64,000 bases of DNA from Magnetospirillum sulfuroxidans (GTDB lineage: Bacteria > Pseudomonadota > Alphaproteobacteria > Rhodospirillales > Magnetospirillaceae), in contig NZ_JAGTUF010000015.1 in assembly GCF_018224925.1 (NCBI RefSeq), positions 1 through 64,000 of the forward strand, given 5' to 3'. The notes beneath the pieces are model-generated. The model was not told the DNA's origin and did not search any database. It saw only the letters and a program-made list of their open reading frames with translations. How positions within the stretch are numbered: position 1 is the first letter of the stretch; every line of letters starts with the position of its first letter. A program made the position numbers and the translations under genes. Below are positions 32,693-41,581 of this stretch, piece after piece.

Positions 32693-35011
32693 TTAACCAC
32701 CACACTTGGAATAGCCGCACGAGGTGCAGGTGTCGCAGCCCTCCTGGCGCAGCAGGGCCGGCTGGCCGCATTTGGGGCAATGGCGCAGTCGGGCGCCGGA
32801 CAGGTTGACCACTTTGCGTTGGTCCACGTCGTCGGGTTCGGTGTCGGCGTCATCGTCGGTTTTGACGAAGCCGATGGCGATCATGTGGCGCTCAATCACC
32901 TCGCCGATGGCGGCCAGCAAGGACGGCACGTATTTGCCCCCCATCCATTGACCGCCCCGGGGATCAAACACCGCCTTTAATTCCTCGACGACGAAAGCGA
33001 TGTCGCCGCCACGGCGGAACACGGCGGAAATCATCCGGGTCAGCGCCACCGTCCAGGCGTAATGCTCCATGTTCTTGGAGTTGATGAACACTTCGAACGG
33101 CCGGCGGCGGTTGTTTTCGATGATGTCGTTGATGGTGATGTACATGGCGTGGTCGCTATCCGGCCACCGCACCTTATAGGTGGCGCCGGGCAAGGCCTCG
33201 GGCCGATCCAGCGGCTGGGTCATGTGGATGATGCCGCCGGCTTCCAGGTCGTCCTCGGGCCGTGGGGCGGGCTTGCCCAGGGGCAGGTGCGGCTGGTTCT
33301 CGACCTTGGGCTCTTCCTTCTTCACCGTCAGCACCGAGCCGGTGATGTCGTTGGGGCGATAGGTGGTGCAGCCCTTGCACCCGCCCTCATAGGCCTGTTC
33401 ATAGACATGGCGGAAATCCTCGAACGAGATGCTTTCCGGCACGTTGATGGTCTTGGAAATGGACGAGTCGATGTATTTCTGCACGGCCGCCTGCATGACC
33501 ACATGCTCGGTCGGCGACAGCTGTTGCGCATCGACGAAGGCGGCGGGCAGCGGGGTGTTTTCGCCTTTGAGCAGACGGAACAGACGATAGGCGTAGTCGC
33601 TGACCTCTTCCTCGCGCCGGCTGCCGTCTTTTTGCAGCACGGCGCGGGTATAGGTGAAGCTGAACACCGGTTCCAGCCCCGACGACACGTTGTCGGCGAA
33701 CAGGGAAATGGTGCCGGTGGGGGCGATCGAGGTCAGCAGCGCATTGCGAATGCCGTGTTCGGCGATGGCGGCTTGGACGTCGGCATCCAGCGCCCGGATG
33801 GTTTCGCCGGCTAGATAAGGCTCTTGTTCATAGAGCGGGAAAGCGCCCTTTTCCTTGGCCAAGGCGACCGAGGCCAGATAAGCCTCGCGCCGGATCGCCG
33901 CCATCCATTGCTCGGTCAGGCGCAAGGCATCCTCGCCGCCATAGCGGGCATTGCACAAGATCAGGGCGTCGGCCAGTCCGGTGACGCCCAGACCGATCCG
34001 GCGCTTGGACTTGGCCTCGTCCTCGTGCCGGGGCAGCGGGAAGCGCGACACGTCGATGACGTTGTCCATCATCCGGACGGCGACATGGACCAGATCACGC
34101 AATTTCGCCATGTCCAGTCCGGCCGCGCTTTCGAACGGATCGACCACCAGCTTGGCCAGGTTGATGGAGCCCAGCAGGCAGACGCCGTAAGGCGGCAGCG
34201 GCTGTTCGCCGCATGGGTTGGTGGCGTGGATGGTTTCGCAATAATGCAGATTGTTCAAGCGGTTGATGCGGTCGATGAAGATCACGCCCGGCTCGGCGAA
34301 AGCATAGGTGGCGTGCATGATCTTGTCCCACAGCGCGCGTGCCGGCAGGGATTTATAGACCACGCCGTCGAACACCAGTTCCCACGGCAAGTCATGCTTG
34401 ACCGCGTCCATGAACGGATCGGTGACCAGCACCGACAGGTTGAACATGCGCAACCGGCCGGATTCATGCTTGGCGTCGATGAATGCTTCGATGTCGGGAT
34501 GGTCGCAACGCATGGTCGCCATCATGGCGCCGCGGCGCGAACCGGCGCTCATGATGGTGCGGCACATGGCGTCCCACACATCCATGAACGAAAGCGGTCC
34601 CGAGGCGTCGGCGCAAACGCCCTTGACCGGGGCGCCCTTGGGGCGAAGGGGGGAGAAATCATAGCCGATGCCGCCGCCCTGCTGCATGGTCAGCGCGGCT
34701 TCCTTCAGATGCTCGAAGATGCCGGCCATGTCATCGGGAATGTCGCCCATGACGAAGCAATTGAACATGGTGACGCGGCGGCCGGTGCCGGCGCCCGAGA
34801 TGATTCGGCCGGCCGGCAGAAACTTGAAATCGGCCAGGGCCTCGGCGAAACGGGTTTCCCAGGCGGCGGGGTCTTTTTCAACGCTGGCCAGGGATTGGGC
34901 GATGCGCTTCCAGGTGTCTTCGATGGTTTTGTCCACAGGTGTATTGTCGGCGTCTTTAAGCCGGTACTTCATGTCCCAGATTTGCTGGGAAATGGAGGCC
35001 ACCTGCGTCAT
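32693..35011 (-). CDS. nrdJ: Adenosylcobalamin-dependent (class II) ribonucleotide reductase
   Basis: A 772-residue enzyme that reduces ribonucleotides to deoxyribonucleotides with a B12-derived radical. Family hallmarks are the FNCFVMGDI and GGGIGYDFS segments, the active-site NPCGEQPL, the substrate-binding APTGTIS loop and a C-terminal cysteine-rich tail (CPKCG ... CDTCTSCGYSKC) that acts as redox shuttle. ATG 35,011 has GGAG upstream; an in-frame TTG at 35,059 is less likely. It is monocistronic, ending at a strong terminator. Oxygen-independent activity suits a facultative lifestyle. Confidence 0.95.
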   Translation of the reverse strand: MTQVASISQQIWDMKYRLKDADNTPVDKTIEDTWKRIAQSLASVEKDPAAWETRFAEALADFKFLPAGRIISGAGTGRRVTMFNCFVMGDIPDDMAGIFEHLKEAALTMQQGGGIGYDFSPLRPKGAPVKGVCADASGPLSFMDVWDAMCRTIMSAGSRRGAMMATMRCDHPDIEAFIDAKHESGRLRMFNLSVLVTDPFMDAVKHDLPWELVFDGVVYKSLPARALWDKIMHATYAFAEPGVIFIDRINRLNNLHYCETIHATNPCGEQPLPPYGVCLLGSINLAKLVVDPFESAAGLDMAKLRDLVHVAVRMMDNVIDVSRFPLPRHEDEAKSKRRIGLGVTGLADALILCNARYGGEDALRLTEQWMAAIRREAYLASVALAKEKGAFPLYEQEPYLAGETIRALDADVQAAIAEHGIRNALLTSIAPTGTISLFADNVSSGLEPVFSFTYTRAVLQKDGSRREEEVSDYAYRLFRLLKGENTPLPAAFVDAQQLSPTEHVVMQAAVQKYIDSSISKTINVPESISFEDFRHVYEQAYEGGCKGCTTYRPNDITGSVLTVKKEEPKVENQPHLPLGKPAPRPEDDLEAGGIIHMTQPLDRPEALPGATYKVRWPDSDHAMYITINDIIENNRRRPFEVFINSKNMEHYAWTVALTRMISAVFRRGGDIAFVVEELKAVFDPRGGQWMGGKYVPSLLAAIGEVIERHMIAIGFVKTDDDADTEPDDVDQRKVVNLSGARLRHCPKCGQPALLRQEGCDTCTSCGYSKCGG

Positions 35012-35210
35012 TCCATTTTCTCCGTAAGCACTGCCGCCAAGAATTTCACTATCTTGCAAACAGTTTGAATTTTAAGGAAAAACTGCTGTTTTTCCGGTTT
35101 TGGCGCGGCAGTCTAGGCGTTTGGTCGCGCTGGCGTCAAGCAGCATTGTTCTATTTTTGTTTCCACAAGGCAAGTGTTTGATTTTTATGGCGACGCCCGA
35201 CTTATCCGAC

Positions 35211-35219
35211 TTATCCACA
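35211..35219 (+). promoter_or_regulatory. DnaA-box-like site upstream of nrdJ
   Basis: TTATCCACA matches the consensus DnaA box exactly and lies about 200 bases upstream of nrdJ, preceded by the near-repeat TTATCCGAC. DnaA control of ribonucleotide reductase genes is established in Escherichia coli. A single 9-mer can occur by chance. Confidence 0.4.
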
Positions 35220-35221
35220 CA

Positions 35222-35254
35222 CAAAAATGTGGACGGAGGCGAGCTCCGTCCACA
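35222..35254 (-). terminator. Intrinsic terminator of the beta-glucosidase gene
   Basis: An 11-base perfect stem (tgtggacggag / ctccgtccaca) with a 5-base loop is followed on the minus strand by TTTTTGTGTG. It lies 55 bases beyond the glucosidase stop codon. Confidence 0.85.
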
Positions 35255-35308
35255 AAGTTTTCCACAGACTTGATAACTAAGCCGAAGCCGCTGAATGGCT
35301 TGGATTTT

Positions 35309-36709
35309 TTACAGCCCGCGGGCCTGTTTGACGAAATCGGCGTACCATTTGTAGCTGTCCTTCGGCGTGCGTTTTTGCGTGTCGTAATCGACGCGGATCA
35401 GGCCAAAGCGCTTGGACAGGCCGAACGACCATTCGAAATTGTCCAACAACGACCAGGCCAGATAGCCCTTGACGTTGGCGCCGTCGCCCAGCGCGCGGCC
35501 GACTTGAGCGATGTGTTCTTGCAGGAATTGGGTGCGTTCAAGGTCGTGCACCTGGCCATCGGCGGCGACCACATCGTCATAGGCCGAGCCGTTCTCAGCG
35601 ATGAAGGTGGCCGGATTGCCATAAAGGTTCTTGAATTCCATCAACAGGTCATACAAGCCGTCGGGCTGCACCGGCCAGCCCATGAAGGTATAGCGCTCGG
35701 CCTTGGGATCGCCCCACCACACCTGGAACATGTGATCGGGGTCGTATTTCATGGTGCAGCGGCTGTAATAATTGATGCCCAGAAGGTCGATGGGAAACTT
35801 GATGTTCTCAAGGTCGCCGGCCTGGACGATGGGGGCCATCTGTTCGGCCAGAACATCGGGAAGCTGGCCGCGCAACAGGCCATCGACGGTGACCCGGTTC
35901 CACACCGCGTCCCAGCGGATGGCGGCGGCGCGGTCGGCGGCGGAATCGGTGTCGGGGCGGACCGGCTGGATATTGGTCACCGTGCCCAGGCGCAGATCGG
36001 CATGTTCGGCGCGGATGGCCCGCAACGCCGCGCCTTGGGCCAGGTTTTGGTGGTGCAGCGCTTTCAGCACGCCCATTTCGCCCAAATTCAGACCCGGCGC
36101 CTGATCGGTCAGGCCGTAGCCGAAGATGGAAACCACGTTGGGTTCGTTCAGCATCATCCAGTCCTTGACCCGGTCGCCCAGGCGCGCGGTGACGATGCGG
36201 GCGTATTCGGCGAACGGGCCGATGACCTCGCGGCCTTGCCAGCCGCCCTTGTCTTGCAACGGCTGCGGCAAATCCCAGTGGTAGAGGCAGGCCATGGGTT
36301 TGATGCCGGCCTTGAGAATTTCATCGACCAAACGGTCATAGAAATCCAATCCCTTGGCGTTGATGGCGCCGGTGCCGGTGGGGACGATGCGGGGCCAGGC
36401 GATGGAAAAGCGGTAGGCGTTGAAATGGGCGGCCTTCATCAACGCCACATCTTCGGGGTAGCGGGTGTAATGCTCGCACGCCCGTGCGGCGCTGGTGCCG
36501 TCGGTGATGCGGCCCTGCTTGGTGTAGGTGTCCCAGATATCGGGGCCGCGACCATCGACGTCGAGCGCGCCTTCGATCTGATAGGCAGAGGTTGACGCCC
36601 CCCACAAGAAGTCCTGGGGGAAGGTCTTGGGCGTCAATTGAGCGGCGAAAGCGGGGGTAACGGCCATGGCGGCGGCTCCGGCTAGGAATTCACGTCTCTT
36701 CAGTTTCAT
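35309..36709 (-). CDS. Tat-exported family 1 beta-glucosidase
   Basis: A 466-residue protein. The N terminus has a twin-arginine signal (KLKRREFLAG, then a hydrophobic stretch ending AFAA), so it is probably exported folded. The rest is a full-length GH1 barrel: WGASTSAYQIEGA near the start, the acid/base Glu in MLNEPN and the nucleophile Glu in IAENGSA. It hydrolyses beta-glycosides. GH1 enzymes are usually cytosolic, so export is notable. ATG 36,730 is an alternative start. A strong terminator follows. Confidence 0.9.
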   Translation of the reverse strand: MKLKRREFLAGAAAMAVTPAFAAQLTPKTFPQDFLWGASTSAYQIEGALDVDGRGPDIWDTYTKQGRITDGTSAARACEHYTRYPEDVALMKAAHFNAYRFSIAWPRIVPTGTGAINAKGLDFYDRLVDEILKAGIKPMACLYHWDLPQPLQDKGGWQGREVIGPFAEYARIVTARLGDRVKDWMMLNEPNVVSIFGYGLTDQAPGLNLGEMGVLKALHHQNLAQGAALRAIRAEHADLRLGTVTNIQPVRPDTDSAADRAAAIRWDAVWNRVTVDGLLRGQLPDVLAEQMAPIVQAGDLENIKFPIDLLGINYYSRCTMKYDPDHMFQVWWGDPKAERYTFMGWPVQPDGLYDLLMEFKNLYGNPATFIAENGSAYDDVVAADGQVHDLERTQFLQEHIAQVGRALGDGANVKGYLAWSLLDNFEWSFGLSKRFGLIRVDYDTQKRTPKDSYKWYADFVKQARGL

Positions 36710-36732
36710 CCCAAACCTGTCCTTTGTCATCC

Positions 36733-37011
36733 TCAGAAGGTGGGCCGCTGATGAAAGCCGGCGGCGGGAATGTCGGCGCAGTTTTCGACGCCGACGGTGC
36801 TGACCTGGGCGGCGGCGGGGCCTTGCCAGCAGGCGTCAATCATGGTCTGGACCCGGTCGGCGGCACCGTGAAACAAGGCTTCAACGCCGCCATCGGACAG
36901 ATTTCGGACCCATCCGCTCAGGTTCAAGGCCTGGGCCTGCTGAACCGTCCATCCGCGATACCAGACGCCTTGGACACGGCCATGGATCAAGACCCGTTTG
37001 CTGATGATCAT
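36733..37011 (-). CDS. acyP: Acylphosphatase
   Basis: A 92-residue enzyme, normal for the family. The phosphate-binding loop GRVQGVWYR with its catalytic Arg, and the Asn in GWVRNLSDG, are present. It hydrolyses acyl phosphates such as carbamoyl phosphate. It lies 23 bases upstream of the glucosidase and may share its transcript. Confidence 0.9.
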   Translation of the reverse strand: MIISKRVLIHGRVQGVWYRGWTVQQAQALNLSGWVRNLSDGGVEALFHGAADRVQTMIDACWQGPAAAQVSTVGVENCADIPAAGFHQRPTF

Positions 37012-37134
37012 GCTCCCTCCTGATCATTAAAAAGTGTGCATAATTTTATGAAAATAAGTAGTCAATAAAAAATATTGAACAATCTGCCTGATGAAATTAA
37101 TTTCATCACGGGTACATGTTCGGGGACAAATTTT

Positions 37135-37506
37135 ATGCTGCGTATAATCGCTGCAAAAACACTAGCATTACTGGTCGGTGTTTTCATATTTACTGGTAGT
37201 GCATTTGCTTCTGATGTCACCGTCGCTTCGTGGTATGGGGATAAATACCACGGGCGACGGACCGCCAGCGGCGAGATTTTCAACGCGCGCGCCTTGACCG
37301 CGGCTCACCCCACTTTGCCGTTGGGCAGCGTGGTCGAGGTGCGGCGGCTTGATAATGGGCGTGCGGTGCAGGTGCGGATCAATGACCGCTGTGGCCGCTG
37401 CGGCATCGATCTGTCGCGGGCCGCCGCCGATCATTTGCGGATGCGCGGCGATGGCCGGGCAACCGTCAGCGTCAGCCCGGTGACTCGGGTGGCGTGGGCT
37501 GACTGA
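37135..37506 (+). CDS. RlpA-like septal/lytic double-psi barrel protein
   Basis: A 123-residue exported protein with a signal peptide of about 24 residues (ending SAFA). The double-psi beta-barrel of RlpA follows: [17 protein letters not shown], the LPLGSVVEV strand and [13 protein letters not shown] with the catalytic-type Asp. It lacks the SPOR domain and lipobox of full-length RlpA, so it is a short form. ATG 37,135 begins the signal peptide; the 5' DNA is AT-rich. Confidence 0.8.
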   Translation: MLRIIAAKTLALLVGVFIFTGSAFASDVTVASWYGDKYHGRRTASGEIFNARALTAAHPTLPLGSVVEVRRLDNGRAVQVRINDRCGRCGIDLSRAAADHLRMRGDGRATVSVSPVTRVAWAD

Positions 37507-37545
37507 TCTCTTGCCAAACGGTCTTGGCCGTGCCACCAAGAATGC

Positions 37546-37941
37546 ATGATGACTGGTCAGACCTTGACGGCGTTGCTGTGGGTAGGAGCGGGCGGAGGCT
37601 TGGGGGCCTGCGCCCGTTACCTGTCCATGGCCGTGTTGGCGCAATGGATCGGCACCGGTTTTCCGTGGGGCACCTTGTTTGTCAACATCGTCGGCAGTTT
37701 CATCATGGGGGTGTTGGCGGAACTGGGGGCGCTGGCTTGGCAGCCGAGCCAGGACGCCAAGCTGTTCCTGCTGACCGGGGTGCTGGGGGGATTCACCACC
37801 TTTTCCACCTTTTCCCTTGATGTCGCCTTGTTGGTGGAACGGCACGACTGGATGGTCGCCGGGCTTTATATCGCCACCTCGGTGACGCTGTCGATCATGG
37901 CGCTGTTCGCGGCCATGGCGTTGGTGCGTAACCTGGTGTAG
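37546..37941 (+). CDS. crcB: Fluoride channel FluC (CrcB)
   Basis: A 131-residue protein with four membrane helices. FluC motifs are clear: GGGLGACARY, GTLFVNIVGSFIMG and the GGFTTFSTFS pore signature. It forms a dual-topology dimer that exports fluoride. No fluoride riboswitch is seen in the 39 bases upstream. The rluC start lies 10 bases downstream, a common alphaproteobacterial pairing. Confidence 0.93.
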   Translation: MMTGQTLTALLWVGAGGGLGACARYLSMAVLAQWIGTGFPWGTLFVNIVGSFIMGVLAELGALAWQPSQDAKLFLLTGVLGGFTTFSTFSLDVALLVERHDWMVAGLYIATSVTLSIMALFAAMALVRNLV

Positions 37942-37951
37942 GTTGCCGACC

Positions 37952-38956
37952 ATGAGCACCGTACAAATCCTGGCCGTCGCCGAAGAAGATATCAATATCC
38001 GTTTGGACCGCTGGTTCAAGCGGCATTTCCCGATTGTGGGCCATGGCCAGCTGGAAAAATGGCTGCGAACCGGACAGGTCCGCGTTGACGGCAAACGGGC
38101 CAAGGCCAGTCAGCGGCTGGATCCGGGGCAGCATGTGCGCGTGCCGCCGCTTCCCGAGGATGAGGCGCCAAAATATCTGGTGGGTGATCGTGCCCGACCG
38201 CCAGTGGACGACAAGATTGCCCGTATGCTGCAAGATGCGGTCTTGTACATGGATGATGATGTCATCGCCTTGAACAAGCCGGCGGGAATCAGCGTCCAAG
38301 GCGGCACCGGCACCGGCGACAAGCATATCGATGCTTGGCTGGATGCGCTGAAATTCGAACGCGACGACCGTCCGCGTCTGGTTCATCGTCTGGACAAGGA
38401 TACGTCCGGGGTTTTGCTGTTGGGGCGTTCGGCCAATGCCACCGCCAAGCTGGCCGCCGCTTTCAAAAGCCGGGCGGCGCGCAAGTGCTATTGGGCGTTG
38501 GTGGTCGGCGTGCCGAAAATGCGCCAAGGGCGCATTGATGCCGCCTTGGCCAAACTGCCCGGCCGAGCTGGCGAAAAGATGGCGGTTGACGAAGACGAGG
38601 GCAAGCGCGCGGTGACCTGGTACCGGGTGGTTGATAGCGCGTTGCGCAAGACGGCGTGGTTGGAAATGGAACCGCGCACCGGGCGGACCCATCAATTGCG
38701 AGCCCATTGCGCCCTGATCGGCACGCCGATCTTGGGGGATGGCAAGTATGGCGGCACCGAGGCCTTTATTTCCGGCACCGGCGTATCGCGCAAGATGCAC
38801 TTGCACGCCCGCGCCGTCAGGCTGCCCCATCCGCGTACCGGCAAGGAGCTGGTGGTGATGGCGCCGCTGCCCGAACATATGGACAAGTCGTTCGAATTCT
38901 TTGGCTTTGACCAAGCCGATGCGGGCAAGCCTTTCGCCGCTTTCGAGCAAGATTAA
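37952..38956 (+). CDS. rluC: 23S rRNA pseudouridine synthase RluC-type
   Basis: A 334-residue enzyme. An S4 RNA-binding domain occupies about 15-75 (IRLDRWFKRHF ... KWLRTGQVRVDG), followed by the RluA-family catalytic domain with the Asp nucleophile in HRLDKDTSG, and GRTHQLRAH. It converts uridines of 23S rRNA to pseudouridine; the exact sites cannot be read from sequence. It is coupled to crcB and followed by a strong terminator. Confidence 0.9.
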   Translation: MSTVQILAVAEEDINIRLDRWFKRHFPIVGHGQLEKWLRTGQVRVDGKRAKASQRLDPGQHVRVPPLPEDEAPKYLVGDRARPPVDDKIARMLQDAVLYMDDDVIALNKPAGISVQGGTGTGDKHIDAWLDALKFERDDRPRLVHRLDKDTSGVLLLGRSANATAKLAAAFKSRAARKCYWALVVGVPKMRQGRIDAALAKLPGRAGEKMAVDEDEGKRAVTWYRVVDSALRKTAWLEMEPRTGRTHQLRAHCALIGTPILGDGKYGGTEAFISGTGVSRKMHLHARAVRLPHPRTGKELVVMAPLPEHMDKSFEFFGFDQADAGKPFAAFEQD

Positions 38957-38960
38957 AAAA

Positions 38961-38983
38961 GGGGGCCGCTGGCCCCCTTTTAT
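38961..38983. terminator. Intrinsic terminator after rluC
   Basis: gggggcc-gct-ggccccc is followed by TTTTA on the plus strand and preceded by AAAAAA, so it works for rluC and may also serve the convergent gene that ends at 39,120. Confidence 0.9.
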
Positions 38984-39119
38984 AACGTTTTTCCGTGCGA
39001 TTTGGCCTTATACCGCCCGGTCAATGAACTGATCCGTTGGATCAATTCATGCCGAGACGGTGGGGCTCTGACGCCGCTTGCCGGTCGCCGGAACGGATCA
39101 TTTCAAAGGGCGGCCGGTC

Positions 39120-39794
39120 TTACAGCTTGACCTTGTGGGTCATGCCGCCCTTGCCGTTGGCGGTGAAATCGACGGTGGCCTTGACGGTCTTGCCACAGGC
39201 TTGGAAGGTCCAGACTTCCTGCCAGGCGCCCTCGATCAACACCCCCTTGGGGTTGACCTTGCGCGGCTTGGTTTCCTTGCTGACGACGGTGTCGAACGGG
39301 ATGATCTGGCTGACATCGGTGCATTTCTTCGCCGCTAATCCGCCAATCACGTCCTTGAGCACCAGATTCTGCGTCGGCGGCGTGGCCGCGCTCAGGCCTG
39401 GCATCATCAGGGCAATCTTGGGCTGAGCGCTGGGCTGAGCCTCCATCAGGATATTCTGATAGGCGGTCTTGCCGCAGCTATCCATGCGGATCCGGTCCTG
39501 CCAAATCCCGCTGACCGGATGCAGTCCCTGGTCGAATTGCGGATAGGCGTAAAAGATCAACTCGGCCCGATTCATGGCCTTTTGGTCTTTGCAGGCCGGA
39601 TTGGAAACGCTTGCGCCCATCACCGCCATCTGACCGATGGCTTTTTTGTAGCCCTCCGAGGTGGCATAAGCCTCGAAGCGCTGGGCGGCATTTTGCGGCT
39701 GGGCGGCAGGGGCCGGTTGCTCGGCGGCGGTTTGAGCAAAAGCGGGGACCGTGACTGCCAGGGTTGCGGCAAAAGCAAGGAAACCGAAACGCAT
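39120..39794 (-). CDS. Exported protein of unknown function
   Basis: A 224-residue protein with a signal peptide (cleavage after AFAQ near 21) and an Ala/Pro/Gln-rich linker to about 40. The remaining globular domain has four cysteines (NPACKD, DSCGKT, KKCTDV, FQACGKT) that could form two disulfides. No family recognised. It is flanked by convergent rluC and upstream HPF, with its own promoter likely. Confidence 0.65.
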   Translation of the reverse strand: MRFGFLAFAATLAVTVPAFAQTAAEQPAPAAQPQNAAQRFEAYATSEGYKKAIGQMAVMGASVSNPACKDQKAMNRAELIFYAYPQFDQGLHPVSGIWQDRIRMDSCGKTAYQNILMEAQPSAQPKIALMMPGLSAATPPTQNLVLKDVIGGLAAKKCTDVSQIIPFDTVVSKETKPRKVNPKGVLIEGAWQEVWTFQACGKTVKATVDFTANGKGGMTHKVKL

Positions 39795-39881
39795 GGTTGC
39801 GGGAACTCCGTGAAAGATAATGGCGGACCTTACTCTAACCGCCGCGGCGGTGCAAAATATCCTGTAGCACGGCAGCCATCC

Positions 39882-40217
39882 TCAATCACCGACCCGGCGG
39901 GGATCTTGATCGCGCAATTGTCCCAGCGTGTTCTCGAGCAGCCGGGCCAATTTATCGGCGCCGCCTTTGACCGCAAGACCAAGTGTCGCCGCCTCATGCG
40001 TGATGGCCAAGGGCTGATGCCCTCTGAGGCGCGCTTCCATGGTGCAATGGATGTCGCTTTGCCCGCCCTTGCCGGCGCTTTCATCGCGCAGGTGGACTTC
40101 AATCCGGGTGATCTGATCGCTTTGCCGGTCAACGGCTTTTTTCACCACCTCGCTGATCCAAGTGATCAGAGCTTGGTCGCTGTCGATGTGGTGGCCGGTA
40201 TTGATCTGGATTTGCAT
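39882..40217 (-). CDS. HPF/RaiA-type ribosome-associated protein
   Basis: A 111-residue protein. The beta-alpha-beta pattern of the ribosome hibernation family is visible: QIQINTGHHID, VDRQSDQITRIEVHLRDE, KGGQSDIHCTMEARLRGHQPLAI, then an alpha helix AVKGGADKLARLLENTLGQL. AAAGGA lies upstream of ATG 40,217. It lacks the C-terminal dimerisation domain of long HPF, so it is a short form. It lies just downstream of a broken ATPase beta fragment. Confidence 0.7.
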   Translation of the reverse strand: MQIQINTGHHIDSDQALITWISEVVKKAVDRQSDQITRIEVHLRDESAGKGGQSDIHCTMEARLRGHQPLAITHEAATLGLAVKGGADKLARLLENTLGQLRDQDPRRVGD

Positions 40218-40326
40218 GATGCTTTTCCTTTTATGGACGGAGATTGCCCAGGATTTCGTGGGATGATCCGATTCCGGCAAGAACGCCATCAGCGCCGTGC
40301 GGGCGATGTGGATGAGCGTCGTACGA

Positions 40327-40557
40327 TCATCGTCGGCCAAGCTTTGCGCCGCGTCCTGGACTGCCTGTCCGGATCGGACCATCAGCGACAACCTCGATGA
40401 TGATGGCCTGGTCGGTCCCGGCGCGCAGGAGCGAATTAATCGGGGGGAGCCGAGTCTCGAACCGTGCATCGACGACGCTGCCACGCACCGAGACGACCGT
40501 TCCAAGATTGGGAGGGGCGCTTGCGTCGTTCGTGTCCCCATCGGTGGCGGCCGTCAT
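40327..40557 (-). pseudogene. Truncated F1-ATPase beta-subunit (N-ATPase AtpD-like) fragment
   Basis: The 76-residue reading starts normally at ATG 40,557 with AAAGGA upstream. Residues about 18-60 (NLGTVVSVRGSVVDARF, LPPINSLLRAG, AIIIEV) match the N-terminal beta-barrel of F-type ATPase beta subunits, most like alternative N-ATPases with an Ala/Ser-rich leader. The match stops after about 60 residues; nucleotide-binding domains are missing. It is a relic of a deleted operon, or a stand-alone barrel peptide. Confidence 0.6.
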
Positions 40558-40897
40558 GCAGACCATCCTTTCCCACGGCGACAAAGGTTGCGGCGTGGTT
40601 GATACTACGCGTCAGCCGAGCGGGTCCGCAAGGTTGGCAATCTTCTCAAGGGATCGTCGCACGGGCCGTGCGCCGTCAACAACACCCGCGGATTTCCCCC
40701 AGGGAGAGGCCAAAGTCGCCGAGACGGAAAAAAGCTCTCATCTTTCCGTGCCGTCCATTTCAGCAAGCCACTTGGAAATCAAAGGCCAAAGGCTGATGAC
40801 GTCACGTTTTTCTTGACCCCGGCCGACAGCGGACGAAATACTTGCCAATCGTGATCAACCGGTCACGCTGGGGTAATAATCGTAGAGTCTTCTTGCC
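40558..40897. other. Intergenic region without recognised features
   Basis: These 340 bases separate the ATPase fragment from the HAD gene. I see no convincing ORF, RNA gene, repeat or terminator. The last 100 bases become AT-richer and probably hold the HAD promoter. Confidence 0.4.
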
Positions 40898-41581
40898 TTG
40901 GACGAATTACGCATAGTCGTTTTCGACGTGGACGGAACCCTCATCGATTCCGAACACAATATCGTCACCGCCATGACCGAGGCCTGGGCTCATATGGAGC
41001 TTGGCGTCCCCGATCCCGCCGACGTGCGCCGCATCATCGGCTTGTCATTGGTGGAAGCCTGTCAGGTTTTGCTGCCGTGGGCGCCGGGCAATCTGCATCG
41101 GGCGGTGGCTGAATCCTATAAGGAAGCCTTTCGTGCCCTGCGCTTGCTGCCCGAACGCGAGGAACCCTTGTTCCCCGGCGTCCGCGCGGCGCTGGAGGAG
41201 ATGGAGGCCGCCGGCTGGCTGTTGGGGTTGGCCACCGGAAAGTCCCTGCGCGGGGTGCATTCCATGCTCGACAGTCACGCCCTGCATGGGCGCTTTGTCA
41301 CCATCCAGACCGCCGACGACAATCCGGGCAAACCCAATCCCGGCATGCTGCTGCGCGCCGCCGCCGAAACCGGGGTGGATGTGTCTCGCATGGTGATGAT
41401 CGGCGACACCGCTTATGACATGCAGATGGCCCGATCGGCCAAGGTTGCCGGGCTGGGGGTGTCGTGGGGCTATCATGGCCTGGAGGAATTGCATGAGGCC
41501 GGGGCTGCCCTGGTGGTTGATAGCTTCGAAAATCTGGCGGATATCGCCGCGTCGTTGATCGGAAAACCCCCATGCGCTTGA
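40898..41581 (+). CDS. HAD-superfamily phosphatase, phosphoglycolate phosphatase-like
   Basis: A 227-residue HAD-IA hydrolase. Motif I is FDVDGTLIDSE with the nucleophile Asp, motif II LATGKS, motif III Lys in GKPNPGM and motif IV GDTAYDM. The start is TTG. Substrate cannot be fixed; Gph-like is the closest family. It overlaps the AsmA gene by 10 bases. In related genomes an HAD gene commonly sits between rluC and ATP12, which matches here apart from insertions. Confidence 0.85.
   Translation: MDELRIVVFDVDGTLIDSEHNIVTAMTEAWAHMELGVPDPADVRRIIGLSLVEACQVLLPWAPGNLHRAVAESYKEAFRALRLLPEREEPLFPGVRAALEEMEAAGWLLGLATGKSLRGVHSMLDSHALHGRFVTIQTADDNPGKPNPGMLLRAAAETGVDVSRMVMIGDTAYDMQMARSAKVAGLGVSWGYHGLEELHEAGAALVVDSFENLADIAASLIGKPPCA

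Noticed and set aside
33824-35068. Plus-strand open frame opposite nrdJ
   Set aside because: Antisense of a clear class II ribonucleotide reductase. No ribosome-binding site or domain.
35012-35210. Cobalamin riboswitch upstream of nrdJ
   Set aside because: I could not find the conserved B12-box sequence in the roughly 200 bases available.
37507-37545. Fluoride riboswitch upstream of crcB
   Set aside because: The 39-base gap is too short and shows none of the conserved pseudoknot segments.
37168-38103. Minus-strand open frame across rlpA-like, crcB and rluC
   Set aside because: It runs against three recognised genes and shows Arg/His/Gln-rich shadow composition.
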